A stretch of 64,000 bases of DNA from RGIG2945 sp045540355 (GTDB lineage Bacteria; Bacillota; Clostridia; Oscillospirales; Acutalibacteraceae): positions 1 to 64,000 of the forward strand of contig JAZQHB010000057.1 in NCBI GenBank assembly GCA_045540355.1, given 5' to 3'. The notes below the pieces were generated by a model that saw nothing but the letters and a program-made list of their open reading frames with translations, searched no databases and was not told the origin of the DNA. Each line of letters starts with the position of its first letter. The first letter of the stretch is position 1. Positions 23,952-33,092 of the stretch are shown one piece after another. The translations under genes and the position numbers were made by a program.

Positions 23952-24034
23952 CGGTAAATTTTTGTTTTTGTCGAAAACTGTTGTTTTTGGTCATGGTGTA
24001 TGATATAATAAATCATTATCATAAAATGGAATGG

Positions 24035-24316
24035 TATAGCCGATGGCAATCGAACCCGATATGCCTAAAATGCAAAATATCCGGCACCTCAAAGCATTTT
24101 TCTCCTCAAAATACGAAAGTATTTCTTCGTCGAAGAAATACTTTGATGCACCAAATCTTTTGGATTTTAGGTGCGAGCAGTTTTAAGAAGAAAGATTTTT
24201 GTGTTAGTCAAGGAAGAAAAGTGAAGTAATGCTGTCGCCTTACAAGCTTTTCTGACGAAGAATAACCGAAAAGATTTCTCTTAAAACCATATTGTGTTCA
24301 ATTGCCGTCGGCTATA
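24035..24316. mobile_element. TA-flanked MITE (about 280 bp) upstream of degV
   Basis: Terminal inverted repeats TATAGCCGATGGCAAT... (24035-24055) and ...ATTGCCGTCGGCTATA (24296-24316), 19 of 21 matching, TA at both ends, no ORF, and an internal 14-bp hairpin AAAGTATTTCTTCG/CGAAGAAATACTTT (24116-24144). Shares the words CGAACCCG and CCTCAAAGC with the MITE at 18972, so the two may be related. It lies just before the degV ribosome site and may carry or separate its promoter. Confidence 0.75.
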
Positions 24317-24344
24317 CTTTTAATTATATTCAAAGGAGTAAGTT

Positions 24345-25280
24345 ATGGAGAAGTTTGTTATTCTTGCAGATGTCGCTTGCGACATATCAAAAGAGATAAG
24401 AGATTTCAGCGGAATTGAGGATTATTTTGAGGGTCATGTTCATATAAGTGACGGCAGAGATATCAAAACAAGACTTGACTGGGAAAATATCAGCCGTGAA
24501 GATTTTTACAAGACCCTTTCAAATAAAAAAATTGAGGTAAATTCAGCACCGCCAAGCCCCGAAGATGTTTATCTTAAATTCAAAAAATATGTTGAAGACG
24601 GATATAAAATTCTCAGTATGTCCATTTCTTCAAAAATCAGCTCTACTTATTCTGTGGCTTGTGTTGCGGCGGAGAGAGTAAAAAAAGAATATCCCGATTG
24701 CACTATATATTGCTTTGATTCATACAGAATGGCGGCGGCTTTCGGACTGCTCGTTATGTATGCAGGTTTATTGAGAAAAGAAGGCAAGAGCTTTGACGAA
24801 GTGGTTGAGTGGTTGGAAAACAACAAACGCAAGGTTCATCAGATGGGCCCGATAGACGATTTGATTTTTGTTGCCCGCAGAGGCAGAATCACAATGGGTA
24901 AGGCTATTATGGGTAGCTTTGCAGGAGTTAAGCCTATGGGCGATTGTAGTGACGAAGGTTATGTTTCCGTGCTCGCAAAGGTCAAGGGCATAAATAAGGC
25001 ACTTGAAGCAACAGTCGAATATGTTGAAAAAGCGGCAAGAGATATTGAAAATCAGTATGTCATCGTTTCTCACAGCGACAGAGAAGAGTATGCAAACAAA
25101 CTCAAGGCTTTGTTACTTGAAAAGGTTAATCCCAAAAAAGTTTTCGTGAGTGATGTATTTTCAGGAAGCGGAACGAACATAGGACCGGGTATGGTCGGCA
25201 TATATTTCTTAGGTGATGAGGTTTCAAAGGAACAGGTCGAAGAAAAGAAATTGCTGAATGAAATTTTGGAAAAGAAATAA
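24345..25280 (+). CDS. DegV-family fatty-acid-binding protein (FakB-like)
   Basis: DegV proteins bind a fatty acid and present it to the kinase FakA. Typical features are FVILADVACDISKEI at the N-terminus, the TSxxPS-type NSAPPSPEDV loop (altered), SISSKISSTYSVA, and the C-terminal SGSGTNIGPGMVGIYFLG. 311 aa; strong AAGGAG. It is followed 64 bp later by a FakA-like kinase gene, the expected partner. Confidence 0.87.
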   Translation: MEKFVILADVACDISKEIRDFSGIEDYFEGHVHISDGRDIKTRLDWENISREDFYKTLSNKKIEVNSAPPSPEDVYLKFKKYVEDGYKILSMSISSKISSTYSVACVAAERVKKEYPDCTIYCFDSYRMAAAFGLLVMYAGLLRKEGKSFDEVVEWLENNKRKVHQMGPIDDLIFVARRGRITMGKAIMGSFAGVKPMGDCSDEGYVSVLAKVKGINKALEATVEYVEKAARDIENQYVIVSHSDREEYANKLKALLLEKVNPKKVFVSDVFSGSGTNIGPGMVGIYFLGDEVSKEQVEEKKLLNEILEKK

Positions 25281-25308
25281 ACGGCACAAGAAAAATTACG
25301 GAGGAGAA

Positions 25309-25332
25309 GATACCGACTGAAATGTCAGTATC
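25309..25332 (+). promoter_or_regulatory. Hairpin between the ribosome site and start of the FakA-like gene
   Basis: GATAC-C-GAC, loop TGAAAT, GTC-A-GTATC. It separates GGAGGAG (25300-25306) from the ATG at 25344; folding it would bring the two within a normal distance. Confidence 0.45.
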
Positions 25333-25343
25333 ACTCATGTTTT

Positions 25344-26975
25344 ATGATAAAAAGTATTGATGGAATATGCTTTAAAAATATGATTGATTACGGTGCCCGT
25401 AATCTTAATATACATTGCAAAACCGTAAATCAGCTGAATGTATTCCCCGTACCTGACGGAGATACGGGAACAAATATGGTGACAACAATCAAAAAAGGTT
25501 TGTTGTCACTCGGCAAAACAGATGAAAGCTTAGCTGATATATCAAAAAAATTTGCACACTCAATAGTTTTTGAGGCAAGAGGTAACTCGGGCGTAATTGT
25601 TTCGCAGTTTTTAAAGGGCTTGTCTGAGAAATTTTTTGACTGTGAAAAAGCAGATACCGAAAGACTGATTGAAGCTTTTGAGCATGGTGTCAAATGTGCA
25701 TATTCTGCGGTTATCAATCCCGTTGACGGCACTATGCTGACCGTACTCAAAGATGCAACCAATGCGGCGAAAAAGGATTTAGGCGAGGACAAAACGGTCA
25801 ACGATATAATGAATGTTTTTCTCAAAGAAGCAAGGGCATCACTTGACAGAACTCCTGAGCTTTTACCGATATTGAAAGAATCGGGTGTTGTTGACAGCGG
25901 CGGAGCAGGTGTTGTGTATTTCTTCGAGGGAATAAAAAAATACCTTGACGGTGAAGTGATTGAAGAAAGTGCAACTGAGCCCGAGAGTGAAAAAACGCAG
26001 GCGGATTATTCCTCGTTTAATAAAGCATCTGTTTTTGATTACGGCTACTGTACGGAATTACTTATCCAGCTTCTTGACAGTAAAGAGGATTTTATATACG
26101 ATGATTTCAAAGCAAATCTTCAGAACTTGGGAGATTCTGTTGTGACATCGTATGATAACGATAAAATCAGGATTCATATACACACAAAAACGCCAGAGGA
26201 AATACTGAGCTTCTGTCACAGGTACGGTGAGTTTTTATCAATAAAAATTGATAACATGACGGTTCAGCATACAGAGGTTTTGAAAAATATTCTTTGTTCT
26301 CCCAATAAAAACAACGGAGCTTTTTCAGTTGTTGCGGTAGCGTATGACAGTATTGTTCAAGAGCTTTTTATTGATATGGGTGCTGATGTTGTAATCCGTT
26401 GTGAGGACAGCGTGCCGATAAAGGATTACATAGATGCTTTTGAAAATGTGACTACAGAGAATATCATTGTTTTCCCGAACGGTTCGGATTCGATTCTCTC
26501 GGCAATTCAGGCTAAAAAGATTTACAAAAAGGCAAACATCACGGTTGTAAACAGTCGAGGAATTGCAGAGTGTTACGCATCACTTCCGACGATAGATTTT
26601 GCGGAAACGGATATTGACCTTGTAGCAGATGAGATTACAAAGACAATAAATAATCTGTATATCGTATCTGTTGTGCAGAGAAAAAATCCTGTTTATTATA
26701 AGTCGGAGAACATTCAGAAAAATTCATTCTATTCATTCTCAGGCAAGGAAATTATAGTGATAGGAAAGACTTTAGAAGAAACGATTGTGAAAACGATTGA
26801 CAAGACTTTTGAAAAATTCGATAAGGATATAATCACGATATTCCACGGCAAGGACATAGTGCAGGAAAGTGTCGATGTTATAGTTGATGCTATAAGCGAG
26901 CTCGGAATATCCGCGGAAGTTTTTACGGTGCAGACCGAAAACTTAGCGTCAGATATGATTTTGTCTTTCGAATAG
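25344..26975 (+). CDS. fakA: DAK2-domain fatty acid kinase-like protein (FakA type)
   Basis: Phosphorylates FakB-bound fatty acids. The N-terminal Dak2 domain starts IDGICFKNMIDYGARNL and contains the nucleotide/metal motif VFPVPDGDTGTNM and the ARGNSGVIVSQFLKG loop; the C-terminal half is the DegV-like/EDD region. 543 aa, normal. The ATG is set by homology of the N-terminus. The ribosome site is unusually far (37 nt) with a hairpin between; a CTG at 25317 is a less likely alternative. Confidence 0.87.
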   Translation: MIKSIDGICFKNMIDYGARNLNIHCKTVNQLNVFPVPDGDTGTNMVTTIKKGLLSLGKTDESLADISKKFAHSIVFEARGNSGVIVSQFLKGLSEKFFDCEKADTERLIEAFEHGVKCAYSAVINPVDGTMLTVLKDATNAAKKDLGEDKTVNDIMNVFLKEARASLDRTPELLPILKESGVVDSGGAGVVYFFEGIKKYLDGEVIEESATEPESEKTQADYSSFNKASVFDYGYCTELLIQLLDSKEDFIYDDFKANLQNLGDSVVTSYDNDKIRIHIHTKTPEEILSFCHRYGEFLSIKIDNMTVQHTEVLKNILCSPNKNNGAFSVVAVAYDSIVQELFIDMGADVVIRCEDSVPIKDYIDAFENVTTENIIVFPNGSDSILSAIQAKKIYKKANITVVNSRGIAECYASLPTIDFAETDIDLVADEITKTINNLYIVSVVQRKNPVYYKSENIQKNSFYSFSGKEIIVIGKTLEETIVKTIDKTFEKFDKDIITIFHGKDIVQESVDVIVDAISELGISAEVFTVQTENLASDMILSFE

Positions 26976-26988
26976 AAAGGTGAGAGAA

Positions 26989-28302
26989 ATGAAAAAATTT
27001 ACAAAAAAATGGCAGTTGATATTGTACGGATGCTCAGGCTTGGGAGTAAATTTGCTTAATACAGTTGTTGCATCATATTTAGGCAGTGCACTTTTAGTCG
27101 GCGGTTTTGAAGAAAATGTTGAGTCATGGACATATCTTAACAAGGACCTCGTTTTAGCGGGAGTATGGGCGGTATTTGTTTTTGCTGCCAAGATAATCGA
27201 CGGCTTGATTGACATTCCGTTTTCTTATTTGACAGATAATTTAAGAACAAAGTGGGGCAAAAGACGCCCGGCAATTTTAGTGGGCTTGATTTCGACAATG
27301 ATTGTTTATCTTCTTTTGCTTGTACCGCTTAATAACTCTGCAACACTTCTTAACACCCTCTGGTTTGCACTTTTAACATTTGCATTTTTCAGCACATATA
27401 CGCTTACCATGATTACCTATTATGCAACCTTTGCGGAAGTTACGGAAAAACAGTCGGACATAGTGCTTATTTCAAATGCAAAATCAATATGCGACTTGAT
27501 TTACTTTGCTTTAGGATTTGCACTTGTTCCCGTATTTGTAAATATGGGTGTCAATGTAAGAATTGTTGCATTAGCTTGCCTTCCTTTGGCATTGACAATG
27601 CTCATTCCGATATTTATGTTGAAGGAAAAAAGCACACTCGATGAAGGTAAAAGATTACCTAAAAATCAGCGTCCTACTATTAAAAAGGCTGTTTTATTTT
27701 CAATCAAGGACAAGCCGTTTATGAAGTGGCTTGTATGTGTTTTTTCAATGAATGCGGGTCTTAGCTTGTTCCTCAGCGGAATAAATGAGGTCTTTTCATC
27801 GGCGGGACTTAATATGACTGTGATAATGGGTACTTCTTTTGTGCCGATTCCGTTTACTTTGATGCTTTATAATCGCATTGTCCGTAAAAAAGGTCTCGGC
27901 TTTGCATTCAGATATATAATGATAGTATACTCTATTGGTATGTTACTGATGCCTCTTGCGTATGTAGCACCGAAATCATTGCTTTATCCGGGTGCGATAG
28001 TATGTGCGTTAATAGTATCACTTGCAATCGGTGCATTTTTCTCAATTTCATATACGGTACCGTCGGCAAGGGCGGCTTCACGAGTTGAAGAAAATAAATC
28101 GGCATCATCGATGTACTTTGCAATTCAGGGACTTGCTGAGGGTATTTCTGCGGGTCTTGCAGGCGGTGTGATATTGGTATGGCTCAAGCAAAGTGACAAC
28201 ATTCCGTGGCTTACTGTTATAGTTGCGGCATTCTGTATGCTTGCTTGCGGATTATCTTTCACACTTCCAAAAGAAATGACCTTACTCGGTAAGGATAAAT
28301 AA
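26989..28302 (+). CDS. MFS transporter of the GPH/sugar:cation symporter type
   Basis: About 12 hydrophobic segments over 437 aa. DGLIDIPFSYLTDNLRTKWGKRRPAIL is the conserved loop between TM2 and TM3 of the glycoside-pentoside-hexuronide:cation symporter family. Start ATG 26989 after GAAAGGTGAG. It lies within a lipid-related operon (DegV, FakA-like, PlsC, hydrolase), so the substrate may be a lipid or lyso-lipid as in MFSD2-like members of the same family rather than a sugar; this is inference. Confidence 0.8.
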   Translation: MKKFTKKWQLILYGCSGLGVNLLNTVVASYLGSALLVGGFEENVESWTYLNKDLVLAGVWAVFVFAAKIIDGLIDIPFSYLTDNLRTKWGKRRPAILVGLISTMIVYLLLLVPLNNSATLLNTLWFALLTFAFFSTYTLTMITYYATFAEVTEKQSDIVLISNAKSICDLIYFALGFALVPVFVNMGVNVRIVALACLPLALTMLIPIFMLKEKSTLDEGKRLPKNQRPTIKKAVLFSIKDKPFMKWLVCVFSMNAGLSLFLSGINEVFSSAGLNMTVIMGTSFVPIPFTLMLYNRIVRKKGLGFAFRYIMIVYSIGMLLMPLAYVAPKSLLYPGAIVCALIVSLAIGAFFSISYTVPSARAASRVEENKSASSMYFAIQGLAEGISAGLAGGVILVWLKQSDNIPWLTVIVAAFCMLACGLSFTLPKEMTLLGKDK

Positions 28303-28304
28303 TT

Positions 28305-28958
28305 ATGTTTTTTTCAATATTCAGAAATTTTGGTGCAATTACGGGTTTTCCTGCACAATGGATTATATTTAAGAGAAAGACCTATTACGAAGATAAAAAG
28401 TCCCAGGGCAGATATGTCAAGGGTGGTGCGTTGATAGTATCAAATCATTTTAACGCACTTGATTATCTTCTTAATGCATTTCTGCTTTATCCGAGGAAGC
28501 TTAATGCTGTTGCAGCAGAGTTTGCCTTCAGAAAACCTATTATGAGATTTTTTATGAAATTCATAGGTGGGATTGAAGCAAACAGAATTACAAAAAGTCC
28601 GAGATTTGTTCTCGAAAGTATAAAAGTGCTTAAAAAAGGTCAGTTGGTGCAGATTTTCCCCGAGGGTCATAATACTGACGACGGTACTATCAAAGCATTT
28701 TATCCGAGTTGCATTGTAATTGCACTCAAGGCAAAAGTACCGATAGTGCCGATAGTATCCGACGGAAATTACGGACTCTTTAAAAGAACTCATGTCATAA
28801 TCGGCAAGCAGATTGATTTGTACGATTATTTGGAAACAGAAAAATATACTCGGAACGATATCGACAGATTGAATGATATTGTCCGTAATAAAGTGCTTGC
28901 TTTGCGTGAAGAATTGGACGCAAGAATAAAAGCGGAAAAACAGAAAGGGCAGTGTTGA
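28305..28958 (+). CDS. 1-acyl-glycerol-3-phosphate acyltransferase (PlsC-like)
   Basis: Transfers an acyl chain to lysophosphatidate. Catalytic HxxxxD in VSNHFNALDYLL (near residue 46) and substrate-binding FPEGHN (near residue 118) are both present. 217 aa. Overlaps the next gene by one base (TGATG). The operon with FakA/FakB-type genes places it in exogenous fatty acid or phospholipid metabolism. Confidence 0.85.
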   Translation: MFFSIFRNFGAITGFPAQWIIFKRKTYYEDKKSQGRYVKGGALIVSNHFNALDYLLNAFLLYPRKLNAVAAEFAFRKPIMRFFMKFIGGIEANRITKSPRFVLESIKVLKKGQLVQIFPEGHNTDDGTIKAFYPSCIVIALKAKVPIVPIVSDGNYGLFKRTHVIIGKQIDLYDYLETEKYTRNDIDRLNDIVRNKVLALREELDARIKAEKQKGQC

Positions 28959-29920
28959 TGGAAAGTAAAACCGTATGGATTATTGTTATATCCGTAGTGT
29001 CGTTTATTATATTCTGGTTTGTGAATGCCCTTGTTTCTGCTTATTGTACTTATACAATAACCTTAAAAAGAGGGAAAAAAAGCAAGTGGGGCAGAGCTGT
29101 TTCAAGCAATGATGAGCCGCAGTTGATTATGGATGACATCGGTATGAAATGGCACCGTGAAAACATCGACTTCAAAAAAGATGTTCATATTATAAACAAC
29201 GGATTGAATTTATATGGCGAATATTATGATTTTGGCTTTGACAGATGTGCGATGATTTTATCGGGCAGAACAGAGAGCTTAAGATACGGATATTATTTTG
29301 CAAGACCTTATCAGGAAGCAGGTTTCAATGTTCTTGTGCTTGACCCGAGAGCTCACGGCTTGAGTGACGGTGATTATAATACTGTCGGATTTGAAGAAGG
29401 CAAGGATGCTCTCAGTTGGGCAAAGTTCATTCATGATGAGTTTAAGCTTGAATCAATTATTCTTCACGGAATATGCATAGGCTCGGCAGCGGGAATGTAC
29501 GCAATAAATGCCGAAGATGCCCCCGATTATATTAAGGGAATTGTAACCGAAGGTATGTTCCCGAACTTCTGGGAGTCAATGAAAAATCATCTGAAAGAAA
29601 AAAGAGTTAATTTCTTCCCGATGATGCAGTGTCTTGATTTCTGGATGAAAAAATATACCGGCCATTCAATGAGATTCGGACCTATAAATGTGATTCCGAA
29701 AATGAACAGGCCGATACTTATGCTTCAAAGCAAGGTTGACAAATATTCATTATACGAGTATGCTTGTAAGATGTATGAAATGTGTCCGAGTAAAGAGAAA
29801 AAGCTCGTGGTATACGAAAAAGGCGGACATTCTCTTTTGAGAATAACCGACACAGAGAGATATGATAATGAAATAAAAGAATTTATTAAAAGAGTATATG
29901 AAGCTGAAGCTTTAATATAA
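28958..29920 (+). CDS. Membrane-anchored alpha/beta hydrolase with Cys at the nucleophile elbow
   Basis: An N-terminal transmembrane segment (VWIIVISVVSFIIFWFVNAL) is followed by an alpha/beta hydrolase domain: LDPRAHGLSDG, the nucleophile elbow HGICIGSA near residue 170, and PILMLQSKVDKYS and KGGHSLL for the acid and His. The usual GxSxG Ser is replaced by Cys (GICIG). The start at 28958 overlaps the PlsC stop. Probable lipid hydrolase or thioesterase-like enzyme. Confidence 0.8.
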   Translation: MESKTVWIIVISVVSFIIFWFVNALVSAYCTYTITLKRGKKSKWGRAVSSNDEPQLIMDDIGMKWHRENIDFKKDVHIINNGLNLYGEYYDFGFDRCAMILSGRTESLRYGYYFARPYQEAGFNVLVLDPRAHGLSDGDYNTVGFEEGKDALSWAKFIHDEFKLESIILHGICIGSAAGMYAINAEDAPDYIKGIVTEGMFPNFWESMKNHLKEKRVNFFPMMQCLDFWMKKYTGHSMRFGPINVIPKMNRPILMLQSKVDKYSLYEYACKMYEMCPSKEKKLVVYEKGGHSLLRITDTERYDNEIKEFIKRVYEAEALI

Positions 29921-29944
29921 TTTTTATTTAACAGGAGGAAGATT

Positions 29945-30463
29945 ATGTTTTGTAAAAAATGTGGAAATGAATTAGCAGACGGTGCAAAATTCTGCACAGG
30001 CTGCGGTGCACCGGTAGAGACAGCTGCAGTTGAGGAGACAACAGTTTTGCAGTCTGAAACACCTCAGGTTGAGTATGCACAGCCGGCAGAGCCTCAACCC
30101 CAATATGTACAACCCCAGCAGGTAACATATACCGATTACAATGCAGGTTATCAGAATTATAACTATAATCAGCCTGCCCAGCCGACGTATCAGAATGACG
30201 AACAGGCAAATAAACTTCAGGGTGAAATACTCTTAAACGGTATTTTAGGTCTTGCTTTTGCTACCAGCTTCTTTGCAAGTTTTGTCGGAATTATTTTTTC
30301 ATCAATCGCAAAGAAAAAAGCTAACGAATATATTAATCTCAAAGGTCAGCTTGAAGGTCGTGCAAAGGTAGGCTTTAATCTTGCAAAACCCGGTTTTATT
30401 GTTGGTATAATTTTCACGGTATTGTTTGCTATTTATTTCTTGGCTTTAATCGCATCTATGTAA
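29945..30463 (+). CDS. Zinc-ribbon membrane protein (172 aa)
   Basis: The N-terminal FCKKCGNELADGAKFCTGCG zinc ribbon is followed by a Gln/Pro/Tyr-rich low-complexity linker (~residues 35-85) and two C-terminal transmembrane segments (ILGLAFATSFFASFVGIIF and GFIVGIIFTVLFAIYFLAL). Common in clostridia; the function is unknown. AGGAGG site. Ends at a terminator, so it may close the lipid operon. Confidence 0.8.
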   Translation: MFCKKCGNELADGAKFCTGCGAPVETAAVEETTVLQSETPQVEYAQPAEPQPQYVQPQQVTYTDYNAGYQNYNYNQPAQPTYQNDEQANKLQGEILLNGILGLAFATSFFASFVGIIFSSIAKKKANEYINLKGQLEGRAKVGFNLAKPGFIVGIIFTVLFAIYFLALIASM

Positions 30464-30473
30464 TTTTTAAAAG

Positions 30474-30506
30474 CTCTGATTTGCTTTTGCAAGTCAGAGT
30501 TTTTTC
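30474..30506 (+). terminator. Intrinsic terminator
   Basis: CTCTGA-TTGC paired with GCAA-TCAGAG, followed by T6. Confidence 0.85.
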
Positions 30507-30767
30507 TTTTATCGAAATTCAATATCTGCCCATATTCCGTTGCGGTCGTAAAGATTAAATCTCCTGTTTTTTCAAATATATTTACAAACTAAATCCATCG
30601 GCTGAAAATATTAAGATTATCGGACGAAGTGAGAGCAACGCTGCACAGAGAGGTACAAAAATATACTAAACACTTGAAAAAAATGCAAAATAGTGGTAAA
30701 ATATATAGGATTAGAACTGTGCCTATTTGCAAAATGAAGTTTAACGACTTAAAACGGAGTTAATGAT
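30507..30767. other. Intergenic region with promoter for the teichoic acid operon
   Basis: No supported gene. TTGAAA (30674-30679), 17-nt spacer and TAAAAT (30697-30702) form a promoter ~65 bp before the first glycosyltransferase gene. A short minus-strand stretch at ~30514-30560 reads like the end of a decayed gene. Confidence 0.6.
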
Positions 30768-31466
30768 ATGAAAAAATCGGTTGCTTTAGCAGCGTATAAC
30801 GGTGAAAAATATATTGCCGAGCAAATAAAATCAATACTTGATTCTTTAGATGAAAACGATGAACTTATAATATCAGACGATAATCCCGAAGGAAAAACAA
30901 AATCCGTGATTGATACATTTTCTGACCCGAGAATTATTTATATCGAAGGTCCGAAAAAAGGTGTAATAAAGAATTTTGAAAATGCGATAAAGCATTGCAC
31001 GGGTGATGTGATTTTTTTGTCAGACCAGGATGATATATGGTTGAGCGAAAAAGTACCGATGGTTATTGAAAAAATTCTCGGCGGTGCTGACCTGGTTGTT
31101 CATAATGCAGACATCACAGATGAAAAGATGGAGTTTGTATGCACTACATTCCAGGCAAAGGGCTTTACAAGAGGTTATTATCAGAATATTTTACGCAATT
31201 CATATATGGGCTGCTGTATGGCATTTAAAAGAGAGATTTTACCGCTCGTTTTGCCGTTCCCCGATAAAATTCCCATGCACGACCAATGGATAGCGGTCAT
31301 AGCGGAAGAGTATCTGAATATAGAAGTTATAGATACTCCCTTGATAAAATACAGACGCCATTCAGAGAATGTAACAGGCGGTGCAACTACTCTTAAACAA
31401 AAAATCAGTTGGAGAGTAAATCTTATCAGAGAACTGAAAAAACACAGAAAAAAGTTCGAGGTGTAA
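30768..31466 (+). CDS. Family 2 glycosyltransferase (232 aa)
   Basis: Nucleotide-sugar-dependent GT-A fold: SVALAAYNGEKYIAEQI at the N-terminus, ISDDN nucleotide site and FLSDQDDIWL (extended DxD) near residue 85, HDQWIAV acceptor-side motif later. Resembles rhamnosyl/galactosyl transferases of capsule and cell wall polymer clusters. First gene of a seven- to eight-gene operon. Confidence 0.88.
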   Translation: MKKSVALAAYNGEKYIAEQIKSILDSLDENDELIISDDNPEGKTKSVIDTFSDPRIIYIEGPKKGVIKNFENAIKHCTGDVIFLSDQDDIWLSEKVPMVIEKILGGADLVVHNADITDEKMEFVCTTFQAKGFTRGYYQNILRNSYMGCCMAFKREILPLVLPFPDKIPMHDQWIAVIAEEYLNIEVIDTPLIKYRRHSENVTGGATTLKQKISWRVNLIRELKKHRKKFEV

Positions 31467-31467
31467 A

Positions 31468-32232
31468 ATGGAATATACCGTTTCAGGTTGTATTGTAACC
31501 TATAATAATATGCGTTCAATCAAAAATACCGTTGAAAGTGTATTGGAAAACACAAAGAATGTGGATTTTAAACTCTATGTGGTAGATAATAATTCCACGG
31601 ACGGCACGGCAGATTTTATAATTGAAAATTACCCTCAGGTCGAGGTTATCAAGACAGGTGAAAACCTTGGCTTCGGCGGAGGTCACAATAAAATTCTTGA
31701 TGTACTTGAATCAAAATATCATATTCTGATAAACCCCGATATTTCAATCCGTGATGATGTTGCTGAAAAAATGGCGGCTTATATGGATAAAAATGAAGAT
31801 ATTGGTTTGTTATCACCGAAAATCTGTTTCCCGGACGGCAGACCGCAGATACTCGGCAAAAGAGAGCCGAAGATGAAATATCTCATCGCAAGCCGATTGA
31901 GAGATGAATCAAAGCCGAGCAAATTACTTTCAGAATATGCGATGCTTGACAAAAACGATGATGAGTGTTATGATACAGAAATCGCATCAGGCTGTTTCTT
32001 GATGGTAAGAACAGATTTATTTAAAAAAATCGGTGGATTTGATGAAAGATATTTCCTCTATTTTGAGGATTTCGATTTGGCAAAGACAATAAGAAAAACT
32101 CACAGAGTTGTGTTTTTTCCCTTTGCGACAGTCTATCATGAATGGGGCAGGGACAGCAAGAGAAACTTCAGGCTGATGCTCATTCACATTCAGTCGCTTA
32201 TAAAATTTAAACTTAAATGGTTATTCAGATAA
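31468..32232 (+). CDS. Family 2 glycosyltransferase, rhamnosyltransferase-like (254 aa)
   Basis: VSGCIVTYNNMRSIKNTVESVL, VVDNNSTDGTADFI, LGFGGGHNKIL and INPDISI are typical of the WbbL-like rhamnosyltransferase subgroup, with FLYFEDFDLAKTIR near the C-terminal end of the domain. GAGGTG site 6 nt before the ATG, one base after the preceding stop. Likely adds an early sugar of the polymer linkage unit or side chain. Confidence 0.87.
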   Translation: MEYTVSGCIVTYNNMRSIKNTVESVLENTKNVDFKLYVVDNNSTDGTADFIIENYPQVEVIKTGENLGFGGGHNKILDVLESKYHILINPDISIRDDVAEKMAAYMDKNEDIGLLSPKICFPDGRPQILGKREPKMKYLIASRLRDESKPSKLLSEYAMLDKNDDECYDTEIASGCFLMVRTDLFKKIGGFDERYFLYFEDFDLAKTIRKTHRVVFFPFATVYHEWGRDSKRNFRLMLIHIQSLIKFKLKWLFR

Positions 32233-32247
32233 TTGAGAGGTGAGGTA

Positions 32248-33078
32248 ATGTCTACTGCTTCAAAAAGCAGAAAGAAATATCTTCAAAATTTTTGGAAATA
32301 CAGATTTCTGTTAAAAGAAATTGTAAATAAAAATGTTAAACTACAGTACAGAAATTCCGTTCTCGGAATGTTCTGGACATTCTTGCAGCCGTTACTTACG
32401 ACAATTGTACTTATACTTATATTCGGCAGACTTTTCAACAAAGGCGGCGGACCGGGTGAATATCCGATGTATCTCCTTTGCGGTCGTTTGCTCTATGAAT
32501 TTTTCACGCAGTCAACAAAACGAGGAATGCGTTCAATCAGAAACAGTGCAAGTGTAATCAAAAAGGTATATGTGCCGAAGTACATCTATCCGCTGTCAAA
32601 TGTAATATCATCTTTTGTTACTTTCTGCATATCGTTGATTGTATTGATTGCGGTAATGCTTTATTTCATAATCAGGTATCAGGGTGAAACTGCGATACAT
32701 TTTTCGTGGAATATGCTGTTGGCGGTTGTACCCATAGGGGTTTTGTTGTTACTCTGCCTCGGCGTAGGACTTCTGCTTTCTGTGCTTGATGTTTATTTCA
32801 AGGATATCGAATATATTTACGATGTTTTCACAATGTTACTTTTCTATGCAACTCCGATTTTATACAAGGTTGATCAAATGAGCTTCAATCCGGTAGTTGC
32901 AAAGGTTATAGAAGCAAATCCGCTTTATTCGATTATAAGTATGTTCAGATACTTTGTAATCGGCGGTGTGTGGGATTGGAACTGGCTGATATATTCAGCA
33001 GCTTTCAGCATAATCTTACTTTTGGTAAGTGTCTTTATTTTCTATAAAGCACAGGACAAATTTATACTCCATATTTGA
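32248..33078 (+). CDS. ABC-2 polysaccharide exporter permease (Wzm/TagG type)
   Basis: 276 aa with six hydrophobic segments and the conserved N-terminal LLKEIVNKNVKLQYRNSVLGMFWTFLQPL amphipathic/first TM region of polysaccharide ABC-2 permeases (cited in two blocks: VKLQYRNSVLG and FWTFLQPL). Exports the lipid-linked polymer. The ATG at 32248 follows GAGGTGAGG; a TTG at 32233 lies before that site. Overlaps the ATPase frame region. Confidence 0.88.
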   Translation: MSTASKSRKKYLQNFWKYRFLLKEIVNKNVKLQYRNSVLGMFWTFLQPLLTTIVLILIFGRLFNKGGGPGEYPMYLLCGRLLYEFFTQSTKRGMRSIRNSASVIKKVYVPKYIYPLSNVISSFVTFCISLIVLIAVMLYFIIRYQGETAIHFSWNMLLAVVPIGVLLLLCLGVGLLLSVLDVYFKDIEYIYDVFTMLLFYATPILYKVDQMSFNPVVAKVIEANPLYSIISMFRYFVIGGVWDWNWLIYSAAFSIILLLVSVFIFYKAQDKFILHI

Positions 33079-33092
33079 TAGAAGGTGCAAGA

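Noticed and set aside
24345..25280. degV as a protein degradation gene
   Set aside because: The family name is historical; the sequence and adjacent FakA-like gene indicate fatty acid binding.
30514..30560. Short minus-strand reading resembling a conserved protein C-terminus (NLYDRNGIWADIEF)
   Set aside because: Only about 19 codons, no start or upstream continuation; could be a gene remnant but cannot be supported without a database search.
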